This document shows, one piece after another, positions 1-5,718 of a DNA stretch of 5,718 bases; positions within the stretch are counted from its first letter, which is position 1; each line of letters opens with the position of its first letter. The DNA is from an uncultured Planctomycetaceae bacterium. GTDB taxonomy: Bacteria; Planctomycetota; Planctomycetia; Planctomycetales; Planctomycetaceae. The notes under the pieces are model-generated. The model searched no databases and had not been told where the DNA came from. It saw only the letters and a program-made list of their open reading frames with translations. The DNA is taken from assembly GCA_903823545.1 (NCBI GenBank), contig CAIJTL010000394.1:1-5718 (forward strand), in the 5' to 3' direction. A program made the position numbers and the translations under genes.

Positions 1-62
1 GAAGGTGCGCGAAGAATTCATTTCTCAGGATCGGTGCGTGCCGAAAAGTTAGATGTGGTCTT

Positions 63-108
63 CTTTCTCGTTCTCTTTGCGACCCTTCGCGTTCTTTGCG
101 CCTTTGCG
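63..108. repeat. irregular array of CTTTGCG heptamers (CGCAAAG on the minus strand)
   Basis: Exact CTTTGCG copies start at 75, 94 and 102, with a one-base variant CTTCGCG at 85 and a degraded copy CTTTCTCG at 63-70. Start-to-start spacing is 12, 10, 9 and 8 bases, so the unit is a fixed heptamer with spacers shrinking from three bases to one in the clear part. The array lies about 100-145 bases beyond the stop codon of the giant gene, in DNA without a credible gene. From memory, and unverified, similar CGCAAAG-rich strings occur between genes in many unrelated environmental bacteria. Role unknown. The repetition is plain to see; calling it a dispersed element is inference. Confidence 0.6.
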
Positions 109-160
109 TTGAAAGTCCCTTCCAAAACAGCTCAACAAGTAGGAACGCTCAGCACACTTC

Positions 161-176
161 ACCGTGTTTCCGCGGT
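161..176 (-). other. small hairpin with GAAA loop after the giant gene
   Basis: On the minus strand, ACCGCG and CACGGT flank a GAAA tetraloop. Five of six positions pair and one is a C-A mismatch; on the plus strand that position would be a G-T wobble instead. It starts about 30 bases past the stop codon at 207-209, where a 3'-end structure would be expected. No T-run follows, so it does not qualify as a textbook intrinsic terminator. It could be a processing or stability hairpin, or chance. Confidence 0.22.
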
Positions 177-206
177 AAAGCTCATCCTCGGCTATTCTCG
201 CTCGTT

Positions 207-3200
207 TCAATTCGCGTCCGACTCACCGATTCGCTGTTTTGCCTTGCCGAAGTCGAGCGTCACATTGGTGAGAGTCCCGCGCAGTGTCAGGCGGCTGGCC
301 GCGACATCGAGCTGCGTCTGCACGAAGCGAGTCGGAATGATGTGCTCGTTTGAGCCGAGCGAATTACCTGACTGTGCGTCATAGGCATCACAGCGGATCG
401 AGGCTTTGTTGTTGTTCTGACGATCTTGTTGTCGACTGAGTGCAACGAGAAACGGCAAGCGAGTTTGATCGAATCGCAAGAAGGTCCGCTGTGGCATGAA
501 TCGCGTCCACAATCGTTTGCCGAGCGGTCCCTTTGCCGTCTCCAACGGTTGCGGTGCGGCCGGTCGGGCGAACGCATACAGCTCGCCTTGAATATCCGTT
601 TTTGGGAGCAATGAATCGCTGAGATAAAAGCTCGCTGGCGTTCGATTCGCCTCTAAGACGCTGCGTTGCAAGTTGACGTAGTATCGATCGTGGTCAGCAA
701 ACACTTTGGGTTGCGGCGTGACACCAAAGACGTACTCTGCTGGCAGCATGACATCGAGCATGACCTGCTTTTCATGCACATCAATCACACGCACTCGACC
801 ATTCGGTGAGACGATGACTAACTCCCCATCGTCCGACATCGAGAACAACGGACGTCCGGTGTAAGGCTCGTCGATGTCGTTCGAGTCTGTCAGTGGATCC
901 CACAATCTCATGCGGCGACCTTGGTTCGGCTCAGTGCGATCTTTACTCGGCTCCGTGAAGTAAAAGAGCTTTCGTCCGAACGCTCGGCGGCCCGCTTGCG
1001 TCTGAAGATCAATACGCAGTTTACCGCGACGCAACTCACGTCCTGTCGCCGTTTCGTAAACCGTGTACGACGCGAAGTCCTGATTGAACATCACGAGCAC
1101 TTCGTGATCGCCAAACAACCCCCATTGGTTTTCAGCGAACAATCCGACTTGCGGTTCGAGGTTCGATCGATGCCATAATGTTTTTCCATTGGCTGGATCA
1201 ACGACGATCAAATACTGTCGCGACTGAAACGCACAAAACGACGGCCCGTATGGTCCGACTCGCGGGAACTCGTCCGTCACTTTCAGCGGGAGAAAGATTC
1301 GCTCCCACGACCCGTCACCGGCATCGCGTTCCAATAACGATGCCCCGCGCATGCGCGCGGGACCACCCAGCGGCATGAAGTGGGTTGTCGTGATCGCGGC
1401 ATTCATCGGCTGACTGCCCGGATAGAAGACACGCTCCATGTTGTCGAGCTTTCCGACAACAACGCCGCTGTCCTTATCAACGATCTGCCACGCCGATTCA
1501 CCGCGCGGCCCGAAGCTCAAGTTCTTCTCGAACAAATTGACCGCCATGTTCGCGGGCGTTTGATAGCGACGGCGAAATTGATCGTAGGACTCAACCATCG
1601 TCAGACTGGCCGCTCGATTTCGGTCTTCTTGGATGACGACTCGACTTACATCCCAATTCGGCTTTTGTCGTCTCGCAAACGCGGCCCACGTTTGACTCTC
1701 GCGAGCAAATCCAGCGACAAACTCACGACCGGTCAGCGGCTTTCCCAGGAGCTTCACGATCTGCTCGGCCCCTTGCGGCGCATCGGAGCTTGGGAGTTCC
1801 ACGTCCGCAAATCGTTCATTCAATTCGCTTACCAGATTGGCTGCCGGAGCGTGCAAGCCGAGCTGTTCCCACAGACGTAGCAATCGCACCGTTGCGGCGG
1901 CCGCGATTCTGGGGTCGCTTTGCATTCGGTCTTGGATCAGCAGCAACTCCGCTTCTTGAAATTCGCCACGCTGTTGGAGCAATTCCGCCAAGTGAAATCG
2001 AATTGCTGATGTTTGCGGCCAATCGGCGTAAATCTGAGCGAAGCGTCGCAAAGCCACGATGTCGCGCGAGTCCATCAATTCATCTCGATCGCGCAGCAAC
2101 GCTTCATGAACTCGGTCCGCTTCGTCGGGATTCTTCGCTATTCGATGGCGAACTTGACGATGAATGCCCCGAGCCCAAGTCTCAACCGATGTGACAAACT
2201 GGTCGTGGTCTTCGAGCGACATCTCCTGTTCAATCGGTAACTCGGCCAGTTCGCGAGCGGAGGTCATTGTCTTCACCGGATCGGTCAGCAACGAAATCTC
2301 ACACTGGCGTTTCAGCAGCCTCGCTCGCTCTTGAGCCGTCTTTGCCAACGGTTCCAACTGAGCCAACATCGACTGCGCTAATTTCGGCTCGCGATCCAGT
2401 TCGATGTAAAGCGACTCTCGCAATTGCCGTTCGGCTTGCTGTCGCAGCGTCGGCGGCAATTCGAGTTTGAGTACCTCTTGCAACTCGGTGATCGTCGAGC
2501 CGCCCGCTCCCAACAGCATCGATATTTCGGCCTGCTTCAATTTCTGCTCGACCGACACCGGAGACTTCGGCATCGACGCCAAGACCGCATGAGCCTGCGG
2601 GTAAGCGACTAGTTGAGTCGGGCCCTGCGACAAGATGACGTCTTGCGTCACTACTAAATTCCCCGGCCACGCAAACGGCGAGCTCTCTGATGGCGGCAGC
2701 GGCGAATCTTTCTCCGGTGCCTGTGACTCAAACGTGCGACGCAACGTGAGTCCTCGATCAAGTCCCGTCGCGAGCTCTAATTGAGCGACGCGGCCTGACT
2801 TCAGCGGGACAAGATAAAGGTCTCCAACTCGTACCCCGCGACCAGTGATTGCTCCTAGACGCTGCGTCCACAACGTCGGTGCGGCCGCTCCCTCCGTTTG
2901 GCCATCCATTGAAAACGGGATCGCTCGCACATCACGAGGTCCGATCAAAATGACCAACTCGTCCGTCACAGCTCCTACCGTTAACGCGTCTGACTTGGCC
3001 ACCTTCCAACGCAATTGTCCGGTCATCAAATCCAAGCAATGAATTTGTTCGGAGCCTCGCGGCAACCAGACGACACACCCTCGATGAATTACAGGCCACG
3101 ACGGCAGTCCACCTAATCGCTCCGAGTCAATCTGCGGATCGTTGTGATGCAATGCCCGGTCTTGATAAAGCCAACGCTGCCGTCCCGTGACCAGATCGAC

Positions 3201-4964
3201 CCCGACCATCAGGTTAACTTGCATGTTGCCAAAGTTCGGACCTGACATGCGGCCTAATTCCAACGGGCAAATCAACATGCCGTCAGCAACTGACGGAGAA
3301 CCGATCGGATTCCTGCGAGCTTTTTGATCGGCTCGAAAGAACGGCTGATCGACCAATGCCAAACCTTGTCCCCACAGCAATTCACCGGTTCGGGCATCAA
3401 TCGCCAGCAGGCTCAATTGCCCGACCTTTTGAGTTTCAAAAGAGCTGCGAGAAAACATTTCTGCGATCACATACAAGCAGCCATCGACAATGACCGGTGC
3501 CCCCAGGAAGTGAGCACTACTTCCAGACTCGGTCAGTTTTGCAGCGACCGTCGAGCCATCAAGCACCCACGCGGCCCTTACCTCTGCTTCTTTTTCAGAT
3601 GGCTCCGTCGCTGAATCAATTGACCTGATCCGCAAAGCAATTAGCTGAGTCACCACTTTGAGACGCTGCTCATCACCAAAAAAATCGGCAGTGAGATCTC
3701 GCTCGTCATCCTCTTTCACTGGCGGGTTATTCGCATTTGTGTCCGCCGTGACCGCTTCAACGGCAAAGACAAATCGACCATCGGTCGCCAATGTCCCCAA
3801 TGCGGAATTGCTCGCGTAACCCTCTTGGACTCCCTTCGCTAAGTCGTGATCGGTCGGAGATTGCAGCGTGACTGCGCGAATCAAATCGGCGGTCGGCAAT
3901 CGAGTTCGATAACGCCACAAGACCCGACCAGTACTCAGTTCAAACGCGACAATTCCATGCGAGTCGCGCGTCACCACTTGGTCGCGAACAACGATCGGCT
4001 CGCAAGCGACTGACAACATCGGCTGCGGATGTGACTCTTGCCACTTCATCCATTCTCGCTGTTGAGCCAATTCATCAATGCCACTCAACAACGACGTGGA
4101 CCACAACGGATTCAACCACGGCACGCTTCCCGCTCGAGCCGCGTTACGTGACAGACTGCCGGTCGGCATCAGCCATTCGCCGGTAGTCGCTTCATGGTGA
4201 CTCAAGGTCATCGCACTCACGAGCTCCGCCGCTTGATTCGCACTTCGCGTCTCGCCCGCGATCTTGAACGTCGCCTCGTTCTGCCCACCAAGCGTTTCTT
4301 CAGCGCGACTATTTTGGCCAGCAGCTCGAAAGGCTATCGCGGCCAGCAGCCGCTCTGCCGATGTCACTCGTTCTTGATGAGCCGTCTCAGCCAGCAAACG
4401 GTCCCACATCCGCGCCGCCGTTCGAGCTTCGCCTCGATCCAGCCAACGCACCGCCAACCAGCGTGCCGCATCGAACCCCGCTGACGTGTGAAAAAAACGC
4501 CGCGCGACTTCCATCGCATCGGTCGGATGTCCCGTCGACTTCGCTCGTTCAAACAACTGCCGTGCCTGCGTTCCAAAGAGCTTCTCGTAAATTAATCGGT
4601 CGTTCGACGACAAGGAGCTCAAGCTCTTCAACGCCTCAAACCGCACTTCTACCAGCGGGCCGGTCGTCTGCATTCGCACGAATCCGTCGTCTCCCCGATC
4701 CATAATTCGTTGCAATAACGTCAAACCTTCGGCCACTTTGCCCGCATCTAACCGAGCCCGGCCATCTTTTAACCAGCGTCGCAGCATCACGTCATTATTA
4801 AGATGCGTCACCCCTTGCGGCACAACCGTCTCAGCATTGGGGGCACTTCGTGATGTGTCAGCGAGCACTTCTCGGCACACAAACATGCCAAGACTCAAGA
4901 GCAACGTTCCGGTCATCAGCGTCTGAAGTCTTAACAACTTCGGTATGCGTGCGACGCAACTCAT
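207..4964 (-). CDS. giant exported protein with two PQQ-like (BamB-type) beta-propeller regions and helical repeats
   Basis: The gene encodes 1,585 residues. The ATG at 4964 is the most upstream start possible, since an in-frame TGA lies four codons before it (4974-4976). Residues 1-35 look like a Sec signal peptide: basic start, hydrophobic stretch at about 16-30 and a VLA-D cleavage site; the Cys at 30 lacks a proper lipobox. Residues about 58-225 are helical and TPR-like (RFFHTSAGFDAARWL, then RGEARTAARMWDRLL). A first propeller spans about 283-790, with AxDxxTGxxxW-like repeats at 339-352, 519-533, 586-601, 641-655 and a worn one at 726-739. Residues about 800-1100 are charged and helical, with a TPR-like piece near 985-1010. 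A second, more diverged propeller spans about 1135-1575, its clearest repeat being VVDPANGKTLWHR at 1254-1266. No CxxCH haem motif, C-terminal anchor or sorting signal is visible, so quinoprotein dehydrogenase activity is not supported. It is probably a periplasmic or secreted scaffold or binding protein; partner and substrate are unknown. The fold call is firm and the function is not. Confidence 0.9.
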   Translation of the reverse strand: MSCVARIPKLLRLQTLMTGTLLLSLGMFVCREVLADTSRSAPNAETVVPQGVTHLNNDVMLRRWLKDGRARLDAGKVAEGLTLLQRIMDRGDDGFVRMQTTGPLVEVRFEALKSLSSLSSNDRLIYEKLFGTQARQLFERAKSTGHPTDAMEVARRFFHTSAGFDAARWLAVRWLDRGEARTAARMWDRLLAETAHQERVTSAERLLAAIAFRAAGQNSRAEETLGGQNEATFKIAGETRSANQAAELVSAMTLSHHEATTGEWLMPTGSLSRNAARAGSVPWLNPLWSTSLLSGIDELAQQREWMKWQESHPQPMLSVACEPIVVRDQVVTRDSHGIVAFELSTGRVLWRYRTRLPTADLIRAVTLQSPTDHDLAKGVQEGYASNSALGTLATDGRFVFAVEAVTADTNANNPPVKEDDERDLTADFFGDEQRLKVVTQLIALRIRSIDSATEPSEKEAEVRAAWVLDGSTVAAKLTESGSSAHFLGAPVIVDGCLYVIAEMFSRSSFETQKVGQLSLLAIDARTGELLWGQGLALVDQPFFRADQKARRNPIGSPSVADGMLICPLELGRMSGPNFGNMQVNLMVGVDLVTGRQRWLYQDRALHHNDPQIDSERLGGLPSWPVIHRGCVVWLPRGSEQIHCLDLMTGQLRWKVAKSDALTVGAVTDELVILIGPRDVRAIPFSMDGQTEGAAAPTLWTQRLGAITGRGVRVGDLYLVPLKSGRVAQLELATGLDRGLTLRRTFESQAPEKDSPLPPSESSPFAWPGNLVVTQDVILSQGPTQLVAYPQAHAVLASMPKSPVSVEQKLKQAEISMLLGAGGSTITELQEVLKLELPPTLRQQAERQLRESLYIELDREPKLAQSMLAQLEPLAKTAQERARLLKRQCEISLLTDPVKTMTSARELAELPIEQEMSLEDHDQFVTSVETWARGIHRQVRHRIAKNPDEADRVHEALLRDRDELMDSRDIVALRRFAQIYADWPQTSAIRFHLAELLQQRGEFQEAELLLIQDRMQSDPRIAAAATVRLLRLWEQLGLHAPAANLVSELNERFADVELPSSDAPQGAEQIVKLLGKPLTGREFVAGFARESQTWAAFARRQKPNWDVSRVVIQEDRNRAASLTMVESYDQFRRRYQTPANMAVNLFEKNLSFGPRGESAWQIVDKDSGVVVGKLDNMERVFYPGSQPMNAAITTTHFMPLGGPARMRGASLLERDAGDGSWERIFLPLKVTDEFPRVGPYGPSFCAFQSRQYLIVVDPANGKTLWHRSNLEPQVGLFAENQWGLFGDHEVLVMFNQDFASYTVYETATGRELRRGKLRIDLQTQAGRRAFGRKLFYFTEPSKDRTEPNQGRRMRLWDPLTDSNDIDEPYTGRPLFSMSDDGELVIVSPNGRVRVIDVHEKQVMLDVMLPAEYVFGVTPQPKVFADHDRYYVNLQRSVLEANRTPASFYLSDSLLPKTDIQGELYAFARPAAPQPLETAKGPLGKRLWTRFMPQRTFLRFDQTRLPFLVALSRQQDRQNNNKASIRCDAYDAQSGNSLGSNEHIIPTRFVQTQLDVAASRLTLRGTLTNVTLDFGKAKQRIGESDAN
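1344..1361. repeat. GC-only 7-base inverted repeat inside the giant gene
   Basis: CCCGCGC (1344-1350) and GCGCGGG (1355-1361) are perfect inverted copies separated by ATGC. Every paired base is G or C, giving a very stable potential hairpin in both DNA strands and in the mRNA. It encodes the PARMRG stretch at about residues 1202-1207 in the second propeller region. It may simply reflect codon choice. Confidence 0.5.
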
Positions 4965-4970
4965 GACGGA

Positions 4971-4975
4971 CTCTC
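4971..4975 (-). promoter_or_regulatory. weak ribosome binding site of the giant propeller gene
   Basis: The minus strand reads GAGAG, then six bases, then the ATG at 4962-4964. This is a partial Shine-Dalgarno match at a normal distance. It supports the chosen start together with the in-frame stop just upstream, with which it partly overlaps. The match is short, and many planctomycete genes lack strong sites. Confidence 0.4.
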
Positions 4976-5001
4976 AGCGGTTTTGATGGGAACTTCCAAT
5001 C

Positions 5002-5018
5002 GTGGCGTGACGTGCCAC
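5002..5018. repeat. perfect 5-base inverted repeat in the leader of the giant gene
   Basis: GTGGC at 5002-5006 and GCCAC at 5014-5018 are exact inverted copies around seven bases. If the candidate promoter is real, the repeat lies just downstream of the transcription start, where an operator or leader hairpin could act. There is no T-run after it on the minus strand, so it is not a standard intrinsic terminator for the regulator gene. Five-base arms can arise by chance. Confidence 0.3.
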
Positions 5019-5029
5019 AGAACGGAGCG

Positions 5030-5058
5030 ATTGTGCCGCTCTTTCTAGGAAGTGCCAA
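5030..5058 (-). promoter_or_regulatory. candidate sigma-70-like promoter for the giant propeller gene
   Basis: On the minus strand, TTGGCA (5053-5058, five of six matches to TTGACA) is followed after exactly 17 bases by CACAAT (5030-5035, four of six matches to TATAAT). A transcript would begin near 5022-5024 and carry a leader of about 60 bases before the ATG at 4964. The location, in the gap behind the regulator's stop codon, fits a gene with its own promoter. Two hexamers of this quality can occur by chance, and planctomycete promoter consensus is poorly known, so this is only a candidate. Confidence 0.33.
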
Positions 5059-5097
5059 TGCCAGACCGCATTGATCCATGTGGTTCAAGTTCGCCTC

Positions 5098-5718
5098 TTA
5101 CTCGTCTGCCAGTCGATAGCCGACCCCTTGTTCGGTCAGCAAGTAACGTGGCTGAGCGGGATCCGCTTCGATTTTTCGACGAAGAGCGGCCATAAAGACT
5201 CTCAAGTAGTGCAGCTCTTGAACCTGATCCGGTCCCCAAACTTCCTTCAGGAGAAAGCGATGAGTCAGCACTTTTCCGGCATGGCGAACTAACGTTGCCA
5301 AGAGCTTGTATTCCAATGCGGTCAATTTGACGGGAGTCTCATCCACGAACACTCGACGAGCGGCGAGATCGACTTTCAGACCGCCGCACACGAATTCGGA
5401 AGACTCCGAATCCCCTGGAAGCCGAGTCGCATGACGAAGCGCCACTCGAATTCGAGCGAGCAATTCACCGGTACTAAACGGTTTGGTCAGATAATCGTCG
5501 GCACCTCCATCGAGTGCAGAGATCTTTTGGCGTTCTTGATCGCGCGCGGACAACACGATGATCGGTGCCCGAAGCCACTCACGAAGCTGACGCAGAACAT
5601 CTTGGCCATCCATATCCGGCAAACCGAGATCAAGAATCACAAGGTCTGGCGGTTGCTGTAACGCCTCCCGCAATCCCTTTTGTCCCGTCTCTGCTTCAAC
5701 CAATCGATACTCTTCATC
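5098..5718 (-). CDS. kdpE: KdpE-type response regulator, N-terminus cut off by the window edge
   Basis: This is a DNA-binding response regulator of the OmpR/PhoB family, closest by eye to KdpE, which with the sensor kinase KdpD switches on the potassium-uptake operon kdpFABC; it acts in the cytoplasm. The frame is open to the window edge, giving 206 visible residues. The internal TTG at 5703 is not a credible start, because the reading frame continues upstream as DEEYR and aligns with KdpE there. From E. coli KdpE recalled from memory, about 22 residues are missing, including the acidic pair that binds magnesium. Visible receiver residues are the phospho-acceptor Asp in VILDLGLPD (codon 5629-5631), the switch Ser in IIVLSAR (5548-5550) and the conserved Lys in DDYLTKPF (5482-5484). 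A winged-helix domain follows from about fragment residue 109, with KVDLAARRVF, GKVLTHRFLLKEVWGP and the terminal EQGVGYRL. KdpE hallmarks are LDLGLPD, VDLAARRV, the VWGP segment and HYLRVFM. The estimated full length of about 228 matches KdpE. The specific KdpE call, rather than a generic OmpR-type regulator, is strong but rests on remembered sequence. Confidence 0.9.
   Translation of the reverse strand, partial: DEEYRLVEAETGQKGLREALQQPPDLVILDLGLPDMDGQDVLRQLREWLRAPIIVLSARDQERQKISALDGGADDYLTKPFSTGELLARIRVALRHATRLPGDSESSEFVCGGLKVDLAARRVFVDETPVKLTALEYKLLATLVRHAGKVLTHRFLLKEVWGPDQVQELHYLRVFMAALRRKIEADPAQPRYLLTEQGVGYRLADE

Noticed and set aside
34..384. 116-residue plus-strand open frame starting with GTG and giving a hydrophobic N-terminus
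   Set aside because: Its hydrophobic part is the translation of the CTTTGCG repeat array, its second half is antisense to the giant gene, and the AGGA upstream is only three bases from the GTG. No recognisable domain.
1380..1880. 166-residue plus-strand open frame
   Set aside because: Entirely antisense to the giant gene's helical and second-propeller regions; the arginine-rich composition is typical of a shadow frame and no family is recognisable.
2299..2670. 123-residue minus-strand open frame in another phase
   Set aside because: Lies wholly inside the giant gene on the same strand; composition is low-complexity Ala/Arg/Gly, as expected for an out-of-phase reading.
207..4964. PQQ-dependent alcohol or glucose dehydrogenase
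   Set aside because: The propeller repeats are of the non-catalytic BamB-like kind; no haem motif or recognisable quinoprotein active-site motif is seen and the architecture is far longer.
5025..5041. GAGCG/CGCTC hairpin as a terminator of the regulator gene
   Set aside because: The T-rich flank lies on the plus-strand side, the wrong side for a minus-strand transcript, and the stem is only five pairs.
4858..5088. 76-residue minus-strand frame starting with TTG in the gap and running into the giant gene
   Set aside because: Weak start codon, no recognisable domain, and most of its length overlaps the signal peptide region in another phase. Only conservation would rescue it.

Overview
This 5.7 kb window looks like a piece of a planctomycete chromosome (phylum-level inference only). 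The clue is a 1,585-residue exported protein with PQQ-like (BamB-type) beta-propeller repeats and helical-repeat segments, a type of very large secreted propeller protein that is common in Pirellulales and Planctomycetales. Base composition is moderate in GC, and no mobile element, RNA gene or CRISPR array was seen.

Both genes I can support are on the minus strand, so the window reads right to left. At the right edge (5098-5718) is most of a KdpE-type OmpR/PhoB-family response regulator, truncated at its N-terminus by the window end. After a 133-base gap (4965-5097) comes the giant propeller gene (207-4964), which fills about 83% of the window. The gap holds a candidate sigma-70-like promoter, a short perfect inverted repeat and a weak ribosome binding site for the large gene. 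The left 206 bases are non-coding on present evidence. They contain a small GAAA-loop hairpin and an irregular array of the heptamer CTTTGCG (CGCAAAG on the gene strand), which is the most unusual non-coding signal here.

Functionally, the regulator is expected to work with a KdpD sensor kinase, probably encoded just beyond base 5718, to control the high-affinity potassium transporter KdpFABC. The large protein is probably exported to the periplasm-like compartment and acts as a scaffold or binding protein. Its substrate cannot be read from the sequence. The gap and the candidate promoter suggest it is a separate transcription unit, although read-through from the kdp side is not excluded because no convincing terminator separates the two. 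I found no clear evidence of a new multi-gene system. The points worth checking are the two-propeller architecture, the heptamer array and a GC-only hairpin inside the large gene.
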